In this document: positions 1-11,142 of the stretch, in pieces
How positions within the stretch are numbered: position 1 is the first letter of the stretch
How the letters are laid out: every line of letters starts with the position of its first letter
Assembly: GCA_949751835.1 (NCBI GenBank)
Contig: CATKHK010000020.1
Coordinates: 434,001-498,000 of the forward strand
DNA from: Blepharisma japonicum
Taxonomy: Eukaryota > Ciliophora > Heterotrichea > Heterotrichida > Blepharismidae
Reading direction: 5' to 3'
Length of the DNA stretch: 64,000 nt
Position numbers and translations under genes: made by a program
The notes under the pieces: model-generated
Told to the model about the DNA's origin: nothing
Seen by the model: the letters and a program-made list of their open reading frames with translations, nothing else
Databases searched by the model: none

Positions 1-420
1 TTTTTAATTCGCATTAATAGCAGGTATTCTCATTATAGCTTAATTTATATAAATAATAAAGAACTAAAGGTTTAAAAAATCTGGCATTATAAACGTGAAT
101 CTTTCAAAATATCATATTGATTATGTGATAAAAATGAATTTATCCAGAATAATACCCTCTAAATTAAACTAAAACTGTATTATGAATATTTATTATCCCT
201 TTAAACCTCTAAATAAATAGACTAAGAAATTAAATTCTCATTGATTTTAGATACATAAAGCTTTTAGAAAGTAATAAAAATTATTGAAACTATATTTTTA
301 TCTAAGAAGCTTTTAGGTGCATTAATAAACATAGGAATAATCCTCAGCTAATAATTTAATTTAAATAGATCAAATTTAAAAGATTAAGGGCTTTAAATTA
401 TTAAAATAATCTTTCTTGTT

Positions 421-556
421 GATGCTCTTATGAATTTTTTATCAATATAATTCTTTACAGGATTTAAAATATTTTTGAATCACTTGACGACATTTTAATT
501 TATCCTTATTAGAACTTGACAGTAAAAATTCAATTGATTCTCCATAAGATATTGGC
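421..556 (+). pseudogene. Decayed N-terminal fragment of a fourth DUF229 copy
   Basis: This stretch aligns at nucleotide level, with gaps, to the start of the third DUF229 gene (about 8497-8657): the membrane-anchor segment comes first, then the Asp/Ser/Pro-rich linker. It matches the third copy better than the first or second, because the linker block encoding DSENPIDSP is present only there. Stops and indels interrupt it and nothing of the catalytic domain follows. It is best read as the remnant of an older duplicate of the third-copy type. Confidence 0.7.
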
Positions 557-656
557 CCTAAAGTTGACTAAATATCTTGAAAACTTATTTAAATAATTAA
601 ATTAAATAGCAAGTTGAATCTTTTGGATATAGCCTATGCATCTGTTTTTATTTTCA

Positions 657-915
657 TTAAAACTCATTAGCTTTTAAAAAAGGCCTTATTCATGAACCCT
701 TAAATAAAGCCTTATAAGGATTTCTCTCATTAAGGAAAGCATCCACTTTTTCAATAATTCACTGTTTGTCTTCATTGCTATGAAAAGCATGAATAATCCC
801 TACTATAATAATCACTTCTTTGCATTGCTTGGAAAAGGCCCAATAATATTGTAAAAGATAGCTTTAATACTCATAAACTCTTAAATTGCTATTGATTGCA
901 AAAAATGGTGTTGCA
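657..915 (-). pseudogene. Decayed reverse-strand coding fragment, family unknown
   Basis: Read on the minus strand with TGA as Trp, the segment from about 850 down to the TAA at 657-659 gives an uninterrupted, protein-like stretch (for example EKVDAFLNERNPYKALFKG), preceded by broken coding-like sequence that includes LLQHH near 910. Related, more decayed sequence sits on the minus strand at about 4380-4540, at nearly the same distance upstream of the second DUF229 gene. I do not recognise the family. It looks like the C-terminal part of a lost gene carried along in the duplication. Confidence 0.4.
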
Positions 916-1342
916 ATAAAGAATGTGGGGAAATAATACGAAACATAAAGTTAAAGTCATTTCGAGCATGATATATAGCCCATTAAAAGTAGCGAAGCTT
1001 AGAGTGTAAGGGAATTGAAGAGAGTAGAAACCAGAGGGGAAGAGAAATAACACATATAAGATAATACACAACTTCCCAAAAAGAATAGAAAATCGAGAAA
1101 AATTTAGAAAAGATTTTCAGCATATGAGATCTTAGCCTTTCTTCTCATTTTTATATGCAGATTGGGATTTAGCAATTTTAAATTAGCTTGGCTGGCTCTT
1201 TAAGTATTTTATTTATCTCAAACCCAGTAAATAAAAAAGAGTTTCACTTATAAATTCCAAGAGGATTAATTATTATATTTGGATATTTTCTCAAAATTAA
1301 TTTCAGTTTAGAATTTTGTTGAAAAAATGTCATTATTATATA

Positions 1343-3397
1343 ATGAATAAGTTCTTAGAAATAGGAACTATTTTATTTCTTCTCCTTTGGATAATTTTTG
1401 TTTTTGTGCTTTATAAGCTTCCAGAAGATAGTATATCCGAAGCAAAAGCATTTCCAGACAATGATATCGATATTTCAATCGATTCGACTATTGAATATGA
1501 GCCTGAAATCGTAAGAGGAAGACTAATAAGCCTCTTAGATGATGAAAATTCAATAAACCCTCTTAATTTAACTTGTAAGCCTGAGTCTTTCGGGTATACA
1601 TGGGAGGAAGCTCTTGTTTTGTTTCCAAATGTTACATTTCCAAGATGCGAAGAACAATATAAATCAAGCCCAGAAATGTTTTATATAAATCGTACGGATA
1701 ATACTTTGCATATGAATTGTACTGGAAAAGTAGCTTTAGGATTTTTGGAGCAAAATGAAGAATTTGGGAAATATTGATATTCTAATAGATTCAAAGATTA
1801 TAATGGAGAACCATTAAAACTTGAGTCAGAGGAATATGCATTTGGGACCTGCGAGCTCTTAAAATGGACAAACTTTGAGCACATCGCCTATAAGGTGAAA
1901 CCAAATGAAGAGGCCTTACAAAGGGCTAAAAATTCATTGCGAGGTAAACCAATAAATATTGTTATGTTGGTAATTGATTCTCTATCACGGAGAATGTTCT
2001 TTAGAAAGCTTTCCAAATCTGTTGAGTATTTAAATTCCATTGCAAAAAATGTGTCTATTTTCGATTTTAAATTGCATCATGTAATAGGGCAAAATTCACA
2101 ATATAGCTTTATGCCAACATTTTATGGAGATATACCAATTGTAGTGGCTGAACGCATGGAAGGAGATTTATATTATGATGTCTCCATATGAAAATATTTG
2201 CATGAAAGAGGGTTTGTAACAATGATGGGAATGGATAATTGTGACGATAATTTACCACAATTTATAGGAAGAAAACCTAAAGTTGATCACAAAATGGGCT
2301 CTCTTTGGTGCGCAGCTAGCTACTTATATGGGTATAGTGAGACCTTAATTAGAGAACGGTGTATTGGAAATAAAAATGCTCATGCGTGAATGATGGACTA
2401 TATTTTAGATTTTTCAGATGTCTATAAAGATGTCTCGAGATATACTTATATGCATATAGATACAGCTCATGAAGCCACAGGAACTGTAGTCTCTACAGTA
2501 GATTTAGACTTGAAAAATTTCCTTGAGGAATTTTTTAGTAGAGATGAAGATTCTATACTATTTTTGATGGGAGATCATGGGATGAGATATGGAGAATGAT
2601 TCAAATCAAAAGATGGCTCACATGAACACAAATTGCCACTTTTATTAATAATAACGAAAGACAGAGTTTTAGAAAAACTTCCTAAAAGCTCAAAAGTTTT
2701 GCTGCAAAATACTAATAGGCTGTTAAGTAAATACGATTTTCATACAGTTCTGCAGCACCTTGGAAACTACCCAGACCTTGAATCTAACAGAAACGAAATC
2801 AGAAGCAAAACCTCAAGCAGGTTAACAACTTACAATTGGTTCACAGATTATATCCCAGATAATAGAACTTGCGAAAATGCTGGAATCCCTGTCTTTTGGT
2901 GTGGCTGCAAATCCTTTAAAGAAATAGAAGAAGATATAAACTCCGAAAAATTTGTCAATTTGACAAATAGTATTATAGAAGTATTTAACGGAGAAAATCA
3001 CATTTATTTTAAATGGAAGAAAACGATATGCTTAAAACTGCATTTAAATATGAATACATATATAGGGAAGCTAGACGATGAAGATATTGTTTATTATAAA
3101 ATAAAATTTACAATCAAAGAAAAAGAATCGGCTATGTTTGAAGTTATTGTAAGGCTATCAATAGATCCAATTGAAAAAAAAGAATCAGAATATTTTAGCG
3201 TAAAAAAAATAAATTTCGGAGAAATGAAGTTTTTCAATATAATGAATGTTAATAGACTTGACTCGTACGATAGCATCTGCAAAGAAAAAATAATCAAAAA
3301 AAAGTTCGATCCGACTTATTGCATTTGTGATGAGGATGATTTTAAGAGAAAATCATTAAATAGCACAGATGCAAAAAATAAGCAAGGAGGAGCATAA
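1343..3397 (+). CDS. DUF229 alkaline-phosphatase-fold membrane protein, copy 1
   Basis: Predicted 684-residue type II membrane protein. A short cytoplasmic MNKF start precedes a hydrophobic anchor (about residues 6-24) and a luminal domain with many N-glycosylation sequons (NLT, NVT, NRT, NCT, NVS). The catalytic-fold motifs are VIDSLSR, MHIDTAHE and GDHGMRYG, matching DUF229 (PF02995) of the alkaline phosphatase/sulfatase superfamily. In-frame TGA codons occur at 1775, 2189, 2387 and 2597; all except the first align with Trp in a sister copy, so they are sense codons. The start is chosen because MNK is common to all three copies; a TTG-initiated extension from 1316 is not conserved. The substrate is unknown; processing of a glycan or phospho/sulfo ester in the secretory pathway is inference. 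Confidence 0.9.
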
Positions 3398-3639
3398 ATA
3401 TAGTAATTTAGATATTTCTATATTATCCGCAGATAATTAATATTGTAATTAATAAAAAATCTTTAATAAAGTAATTATAAAATGACAATAAATTATCCAC
3501 CTAATTTGAAAAATATGAAAGCAAATCTGAAATGATTTTTAAATATGAAAAGTGCAACAACCTTTCAATGTTTCTTGCATCATTATAAAACCTAATTAAT
3601 GGCTTCTTCTTAGATAAAAATTTAACTTCTATGGCAATT

Positions 3640-4218
3640 TAGCAGCCAAATTTAACAATTTATCTTTTTTAGAGAATATTGATTGCAGATCTTCCAAATT
3701 GCATATCATTTTGGATTTACGGCACTAATTTATGTGAATGGTGGTGTCGAATTGCAACTATTTGGAACTCCTCGTGGTCTCTCATTATAATCCTTTAACT
3801 CTATCTAATAGATTTAATTTGGATCAAAATCAATGAATTCAACTAACTCCATTAACAATACCTGATTTTAATTTCAATAGTGTAATATTTAATGGGATTA
3901 TTTGATTTCTGGGTTATTTAATTGAAATCTTTTGAGATATTCAATTGATAGCAGTTCTTTCACAGTAATTACTTATAATTTTGCAGGAGAGAGAAGGAAG
4001 ATCCTGATTTATGAAGAGAGACTGTAATTATTGAATGCTCTAATGGATCAATCTACGAATGCGAGATTGGAAGTGATACGAATTGGAGAAGAATAGCAGA
4101 TTCAACAATCGATTACAATCCTTCTCAAGTGTATTGCTCATATAGTAAAGGAAGAATATACATTGGGACATACTTTGGCCAATTCAAGTTTAATTTGAAT
4201 GAAAATAGATTGAGTTAA
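3640..4218 (+). pseudogene. Decayed 3' end of a B-box/kelch gene
   Basis: The block from about 3800 to 3985 aligns with 63780-63985 of the kelch gene at the right end of the window: shared stretches encode SNRFNLDQNQW-like and NLLRYSI-like sequence. From about 3990 to the TAA at 4216-4218 the frame is open and encodes the probable C-terminus (for example GSIYECEIGSD and GRIYIGTYFGQF), which in the intact gene would lie beyond this window. Upstream the frame is interrupted several times and no start or B-box is present. It is a truncated host-gene duplicate whose last 75 codons have stayed open. Confidence 0.75.
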
Positions 4219-4379
4219 ATATAATAGTCACAAAATAATTAAAAAGTGAATTAATTTTACGAAGAGGATATTAGAGATTTATCTATTCTATTTTACAAAG
4301 CTAATTCATCTATGGTATTTTGCATAAAAAAATTATTTCCTATTTTCAATAATTTATGAGATTACCTACTATTATTATG

Positions 4380-4540
4380 AAATGCATGAAAATTTTGAAA
4401 TCAATCATAATCATGATGAGTGTCTCTAGGCAATTCTTTACACAAGCTAAAGAGCATTTAAAATGCTAATTTTAGAGCTTCAAAGATTTCAATTAGCTAA
4501 TTTGTCTAAAATGGTGTTGTAATAAAAAAGTGGTCAAAGA
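4380..4540 (-). pseudogene. Second remnant of the decayed reverse-strand fragment
   Basis: Minus-strand sequence here contains LLQHHFRQIS, compared with LLQHHFLQSI near 910, followed by AT-rich sequence loosely colinear with 657-900. The conserved block lies about 420 bp before the copy 2 start, against about 440 bp for copy 1. It is too decayed to name and serves as a marker of the duplicated unit. Confidence 0.4.
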
Positions 4541-4930
4541 TTAATATCCTAGGCATTTTACCAAATCATTTGATAGGTTCTAGATTCTATTAGTAGCTGT
4601 AAACTTAGAGAAATGAAGCTGTTAGAAATCGGATAAGGATAGAATTGTACCTATCAGATTCGAGAAATCAAAAATTTATACTAGCATTTGAGGATCTCAA
4701 TTATCCATTATCGCTTCTCTAAGTGATACAATATTTAGGGAAATATAAATTGGTTTGAATTATTATGTTTAAGCATTTTTTCATTTGCTGCAAATCTATA
4801 TAAAAACAGCAAAAATAATCGATTCATTTATAAATTTACAGAGAATAGATATTTCTTTGAATATTTTGCAAATATTAATTTCTTTGCACCATCTGTTACA
4901 AATTTTCTCAAAAAATGTCGTTTTTGAATA

Positions 4931-7003
4931 ATGAATAAATTCTTAGAATTAGGAACTTTCTTATTTCTTCTCCTATGAATTACTTTCTTTTGCGTGTTCT
5001 ATATGCTTCCAGAGGAGAATACATCAAAAGTAAAAGTATCTCCAGATTCTGATATCGATATATCAGTTGATCTACCAATTGAAAATGTACCTGAAATCAC
5101 TGAATTAGTAAGAGAAAATCAAATAAGTCTCTTAGACGATGAAAATTCGATCAATCCCCTTAATTTAACTTGTAAACCTGAATCTTTCGGATACACATGG
5201 GAGGAAGCCCTTATTTTATTCCCAAATGTTACATTTCCAAAATGTGAAGAAAAGTATAAGTCAAGCCCAGAAATGTTTTATATAAACCGTACTAGTCATA
5301 CTTTACATATGAATTGCACTGGCAGAGTAGCTTTGGGCCCTTTGGAAAATAATGAAGAATTTGGGAAATATAGATATTCTAACAGATTAAAAGATTATAA
5401 TGGAGAACCATTAGCACTTGAGTCAGAGGAATATGCATTTGGAACCTGTGACCCTTACAAAACATCAGGTTTTGAGCATGTTGCCTATAAGATGAAGCTT
5501 AATGAAGAGTCCTTACAAAGAGCTAAAAACTCATTGCATGGGAAACCTATAAATATTGTCATGCTTGTAATCGATTCCCTTTCAAGAAGAATGTTCTTTA
5601 GAAAGCTCCCAAAATCTGTGGATTATTTGAATTCCATTGCAAAAAATGTGTCTATTTTCGATTATAAATTGCACCACGTTATGGGGCAAAGTTCTCAATA
5701 TAGCTTTATGCCGACATTTTATGGTGATATACCAATTGTGATAGCTCCACACATGCCTTATGGGGATTTATATTATGATGTCTCCATATGGAAATATTTG
5801 CATGAGAGAGGGTTTGTAACAATGATGGGAATGGATAATTGTGACGATAATTTACCGCAATTTATAGGAAGAAAACCTAAAGTTGACCACAAAATGGGCT
5901 CAATATGGTGTGCAGCTAGCTACTTATATGGGTATAGTGAGACCTTAAAGAGAGAACGGTGTATTGGAAATAAAAATGCCCATGCGTGAATGATGGACTA
6001 TATTTTAGATTTTTCAGACGTCTATAAAGATGTCTCGAGATATACTTATATGCATATAGACACAGCTCATGAAGCCACAGGAACTGTTATCTCTACAGTA
6101 GATTTAGACTTAAAAAATTTCCTTGAGGAATTTTTTAGTAGAGACGAGGATTCTATACTATTTTTGATGGGAGATCATGGGATGAGATATGGAGAATGAT
6201 TCAAATCAAAAGATGGCTCACATGAACACAAATTGCCACTTTTATTAATAATAACGAAAGACAGAGTCTTAGAAAAACTTCCTAGCAGCTCAAAAGTTTT
6301 GCTACAAAATACTAATAGGCTGTTAAGTAAATTCGATTTTCATACAGTTCTGCAGCATCTTGGAAATTACCCTGACATAGAATCTCATAGAGAAGAAATT
6401 AGAAGCAAAACCTCTAGTAGATTAACAACTTACAATTGGTTCACAGATTATATCCCAGATAACAGAACTTGTGAAGATGCTGGAATTCCTGTTTATTGGT
6501 GCGGCTGTAAGCCTTTTATAGAAATCGCTGGAGATCAAAACTCAGAGGATTTCACTTATTTGACAAATAATATTATAGAAATTTTTAACACAGAAAATAA
6601 AATTCACGAATATCCAAAGAAAACAATCTGCCAGGAGCTTCATTTAAATAAAAACACATATATTGGAAAACTAGAAGATGGTGATATAGACTACTACAAA
6701 ATAAAATTCACAGTTCAAGAAAAAGAATCAGCGTTATTAGAAGTAATCGTCAGGCTCTCTAGATACAAAATAGAAAAAAAAGAATCAGAGTATTTTGAGG
6801 TGAAAAAGATTGTTTTTGAAGAAATGAGGTACTACAATATAATGAACGTTAATAGATTGGACTCATATGAAAGTATCTGCAAATACGAAATTATCAAAAA
6901 TAAGTTTGATCCTACTTATTGCATTTGTGATGAGAATGAATTTATTGGAAGATCATCAAATAGCACAGATGGCCCAAATAACTCAGGAGCCCCACAACCT
7001 TAA
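4931..7003 (+). CDS. DUF229 alkaline-phosphatase-fold membrane protein, copy 2
   Basis: Predicted 690 residues. The membrane anchor is at about residues 6-26 and contains a TGA-coded Trp. VIDSLSR is at about 213-219, MHIDTAHE at about 374-381 and GDHGMRYG at about 414-421. It is very close to copy 1 along most of its length; the last 100 residues and the N-terminal linker differ most. At 5789 it has TGG where copy 1 has TGA, direct evidence for UGA=Trp. The C-terminal region (TICQELHLNKNTYIGKL and onward to CICDE) is conserved in all copies and may be an added beta-rich domain. Sequons and the signal anchor point to a Golgi or cell-surface location. The activity is probably hydrolytic or transferase, but the substrate is not known. 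Confidence 0.92.
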
Positions 7004-8454
7004 TAATTTAGATTAAAATCTTTTCTATTTAGTTCGAGACCATGCTTATTTTAATTAATAGTCATAGGAAATATTTACCCTAAAATGTTATATAATAGGA
7101 CTTGTGTAATGAACCTTCTAGTTTAAGCTAATTTTCGTGTTATAAAAAATAGACATTATTTTGATAATACAATTGCCACTATAAAAATTAATAATTTCTA
7201 GGCTGTTATCATTGCAAAGGCAAAGGCGTTGCATGGCAAAATATTAAAGATGGATTTATATTCCATATTTTTACGATTTGAGATTATTTTCCTATTTTTG
7301 TCTAAAAAAGAATTTTGATTTATTATTATAAAGAAATAAAATTTGCTTAATAGATGATAAAAATTCCTTAAAATTTTTCGATTTTCTTAAGCACATAGAT
7401 CTTTAACTTCTTGAAAAAGAAGCTCGTTTTGTATATTTATTAAAAATATTCTGAAAATAACATTGTAACAGCTAGCAATATTAATATTAGTTTGAACAAG
7501 AATATGGTAGCATGGCATTTATGAATTGTCTATTTGATGTATTCGTGAAATTTGCGAGAATGTGGATTTTTATTTGTGATTGAATAATCTAAATCAATTT
7601 CACTAAAATCAAAAGAATGAGCATTCGTTCATATCGTTTAAGAATGAACAAGTCATCTCCATGAAAGATCAAGAAAGAGCAAGAATTATTTTAAAGGAAC
7701 TAATAGCATACTTTCCTTATATTTGGATTTTTATCAAGATGAATTTTTCTTAAAAATTACAAGATCGGTATTCAAAAATATACTTACAAATTTCTATTTT
7801 GGAATGAGTTCAAAATTTTTTAATTCTTCATATTGTAAAGCGCTTTATGAAAAGGTGTTTATTATGTTGGCAGCAGCTAATCAAGTATATAATATAGCCA
7901 AATTTTGATAAGAGAAAGATGCGATAATAATGAATTAATAGAAGAAATTTTAAGGTTTTTAAAAATTAATTTGATTACTGGAAAAAGATGAATATTAGCG
8001 CTGATGTTTGATTAGCAAATTTTGGGCAATTTAGAATTACTGTATTTCTATAAAGGCCATGGATAAAATTTCAACTATGGCTTAGTTCCTATAACTAATA
8101 GAGATGTTAAAAGCACCACATTACTTCAGAAATTAAAATTTTGAAAATCATATAAGTATAAAAAAATAGCTTCAAAAGCATTATTTATATAGAAAAATGC
8201 AGCTATAATATGTATTTGGAATAAAACTTTGTGCTACATCCTAAATATTTATTAGAAATTTCATATTTTTTAATAATAATTAGGAAGATAATTCACACTT
8301 GCATTTAACAAAATTATTAGACCCTGAAAATTATCTTAAAATAAAATCAGCCACAAGGCATAAATAACAATTTAAAATAAAATAAAATACATGAGAAATC
8401 AGTCTATATCACTATTAAAACTACAATATTTTTAGAACAAATGTGGAAGAAATA
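7004..8454. other. Spacer between DUF229 copies 2 and 3
   Basis: No intact gene. A broken coding-like segment lies at 7660-8005 (separate entry). The DNA just before copy 3 does not align obviously with the upstream regions of copies 1 and 2, so copy 3 comes from a different or older duplication. Confidence 0.5.
7660..8005 (+). pseudogene. Broken coding-like fragment, family unknown
   Basis: Three successive open stretches sit in shifted frames: MKDQERARIILKEL (from about 7660), then YQDEFFLKITRSVFKN and onward to about 7910, then ERCDNNELIEEILRF (from about 7915). Composition is protein-like (amphipathic, Lys/Phe/Leu), but no 15-16-nt intron rejoins the frames. Interpreted as a decayed gene; an unrecognised gene with longer introns is possible. 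Confidence 0.3.
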
Positions 8455-10551
8455 ATGAATAAGCTCATAAATATTGGATCAGTTTTATTGCTTCTCCTAT
8501 GAATTTTTGTCAATATAATTCTTTACGAAGTACCTGGGGAAGAGGATGATAATTCGAAACCAATTGAGCCTCTTCACATTGACGTCGACATTTTGATTGA
8601 TTCTTCTCCAGAGCTCGACAGTGAAAATCCAATTGATTCTCCATTAGATACTGAGCAGGAAATAAGCGAAATCCTTAGAAATAATCGTTTAAATATATTA
8701 GATGATGAAATTTCTATAAACCCACTCAAATTGGCCTGCAAGCCGGAGTCTTTTGGGTATAGTGTAGAAGAAGCCTCCCTTTTATTTCCAAATATTGAAT
8801 ATCCAAGGTGTGAAGAAAAGTTTATATCAAGCCCAGAAATGTTTTATATTGATCGTAACGATAATACTTTACATATGAATTGCACCGGAAAAGTAATGCT
8901 AGGAGCAATAGAGCCTAATGAAGAATTCGGAAAATATCAATATGCTAAAACGATGATAGAATATCGAAAACCCATTGTGCTAGACTCAGAAGAGTATGCC
9001 TTTGGGACCTGCGATCCTTATAAGAAGACAAATTTTGAGCATGCTACTTATAAATTAAAGCCAAAAGAGCAGTCGTTGCAAAGAGCTAAAGCCTCTTTGC
9101 GTAGCAAACCTATAAATATCGTCATGCTAGTATTAGACTCACTTTCTAGAAGGATGTTTTTTAGAAAACTCCCTAAATCAGTTGACTTTTTAAATTCAAA
9201 TGCAAAAAATTTTTCATTTTTTGATTTTAAACTTCATCATGTTATGGGTCAAAATTCTGCAGCAAGCTTTATGCCAACTTTTTATGGAGATATGGAATTT
9301 GGACAACAAAGGAGAATACATAGTGGAGATTTATTTTATGACGTTTCTATATGAAAATATTTACACGAGCGAGGATTTGTAACAATGATGGGTATGGATA
9401 ATTGTGGAGATAATTTTCCAAGCTATATAGGAAAAAATCCTAAAGTTGATCATGTAATGGGCTCACTTTGATGTGCAGCTTATGCTATGTATGGATATAT
9501 GGAGAGCTTAAAAACGGAGCGATGTATTGGGAATAAAAATGCTCACGCTTGGATGATGGATTATATCCTAGACTTTTCAGATGTCTATAAAAATGTATCA
9601 AGGTATACTTATATGCATATAGACACAGCTCATGAAGAAACAGGAACTGTTGTCTCAACAATAGATTTAGACTTAAAAAATTTCCTTCAAAATTTTACCA
9701 GTAGAGATGAAGATTATGTATTATTTTTGATGGGAGATCACGGGATGAGATATGGGCCATGGTTTAAATCAAAAGACGGTTCACATGAGCATAGATTACC
9801 ACTATTACTAACGATAGTGAAAAATTCAGTTTTGGAAAATATCCCTAACAGCACAAAAGCCTTGTTTCACAATTCAAATAGATTATTAAGTAAGCTTGAT
9901 TTCCACACAACTTTACAGCATTTTGCGAATTATCCTGATATGGAATTCAACAAAACAGATATAAGAAAAAAAACTTCACAAACCAAAGATACTTACAATC
10001 TATTCCACGATTATATCCCTTCAAACAGGACTTGTGAAAATGCTGGGATTCCTGCTTATTGATGCAGCTGCAAGCCTTTTAAAGAAATTACAGGAAACCA
10101 AAACTCAAAACAATACAATTATTTAACAAATAATGTTATAAACGAATTTAATACCGAAAATAAAGTAGAAAAAAACAACTTTTGCCAAAAGCTGAATTTG
10201 GATAAAACCGCATATATAGGGAAAATGGAAGACGCTGATGTTGATTATTATAAAATAAAATTCACAGTCCTAGAGAAGGCTTCAGCTCTATTTGAGGTCA
10301 TTATTAGACTTTCAGAGAAAAAAATAACAAAAAAAGAAGCTGAATATTTTGAAGTAAAAAATATCACATTTGGGGAAATGAAATATTATAATATCATGAA
10401 TGTGAATAGACTGGATTCGTATGATAGTGTCTGTAAAAACGAAATCGTCAAAAAAGGGTTCGATCCTACATATTGCATATGTGATGAGCTTGAATTTATG
10501 AGAAATTCCATTAAAGGCACAGATAATGAGAATATCTCAGAAAGTCCATAA
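8455..10551 (+). CDS. DUF229 alkaline-phosphatase-fold membrane protein, copy 3
   Basis: Predicted 698 residues, the most divergent of the three copies. MNKLINIGS is followed by a hydrophobic anchor (TGA-coded Trp in the middle) and a longer acidic Ser/Pro linker before the DUF229 domain. VLDSLSR, MHIDTAHE and GDHGMRYG are intact. At AHAW and GPWFKSKDG it uses TGG where copies 1 and 2 use TGA, while at YDVSIW, GSLWCAA and AYWCSCK it uses TGA. An insertion around FGQQRRIHSG replaces the IVIAPHMPYG loop near the presumed active-site mouth, so substrate choice may differ. It ends at TAA 10549-10551. Confidence 0.92.
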
Positions 10552-11142
10552 ATCATCAATAATTAAGAAATAACTATAATAGTTTAAATAATAATTGACT
10601 AAGAAAGCTTCTACATAAATTTACTATAAATTAACATAATTTTTAAAATTTATACTGAAACCTTGCTATCAGCAATATTATTGTATCTTAATTAATAGTA
10701 ATTACCTAACTTAGCTCTTTCGGATATATTCTCTATAAGTCTTGCTCTTTTAGCCTGCTCTGAAATTTTTAAAATAATTTTACATTAAATTTTTAAAAGT
10801 CTCTATCGTAAAAATGAATCTTATAAGCATCTAATATGTAAAATCTAAAAATTTTTGATTATATTTTGATGAGTATAAAAATAAATGAATTGGGATAGAT
10901 AAAGTTAGATACGCATTTCTTTGTTGGAAATGAGCTGATAATCAGCTTAGCAGACTGCGGACTTATTGATGCTTCGGAGCATATTATTAGAAGGATTAAA
11001 TAGGCAGATATAAATATTATCTGAGGTGAGCTCTGCAAAAATTCAATTTTTTGGATTGATGTGGTCGAACTTACCTATGACATTCTTGGAATTTTCAATA
11101 TTTAAAGGAAAAATACAATGAAATAATTGAAAATAAAATCTA
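10552..11142. other. Spacer between DUF229 copy 3 and the next gene
   Basis: AT-rich, with one decayed coding-like segment at 10902-11105 (separate entry). No other gene seen. Confidence 0.5.
10902..11105 (+). pseudogene. Coding-like fragment with an internal TAG
   Basis: With TGA as Trp this frame reads about 67 residues of ordinary protein composition (for example FFVGNELIISLADCGLIDA and FWIDVVELTYDILGIF), with one in-frame TAG roughly mid-way and a TAG just upstream. No ATG and no 15-nt intron that removes the stop were found. Family not recognised. Probably a decayed duplicate of a host gene. Confidence 0.35.

Larger units (their letters stand above)
1..1342. other. Gene-poor left flank holding two fossils
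   Basis: No intact gene is seen under the TGA=Trp code. Two decayed coding segments lie here, entered separately at 421-556 and 657-915. The last 240 bases before 1343 align loosely with the DNA before the second DUF229 gene (about 4690-4930), so this flank belongs to the duplicated unit. Confidence 0.6.
3398..4930. other. Spacer between DUF229 copies 1 and 2
   Basis: No intact gene. It holds a kelch-gene fossil (3640-4218) and a decayed reverse-strand fragment (about 4380-4540). The 3' part (about 4690-4930) is the upstream region of copy 2 and aligns with 1100-1342. Confidence 0.6.

Noticed and set aside
889-1071. 60-codon hydrophobic ATG frame on the minus strand
   Set aside because: It overlaps the decayed reverse-strand fragment, whose protein-like reading is in another frame; no independent support.
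1343-10551. DUF229 genes as broken pseudogenes with many stops
   Set aside because: All in-frame stops are TGA and align with Trp in sister copies; no TAA or TAG interrupts the three frames.
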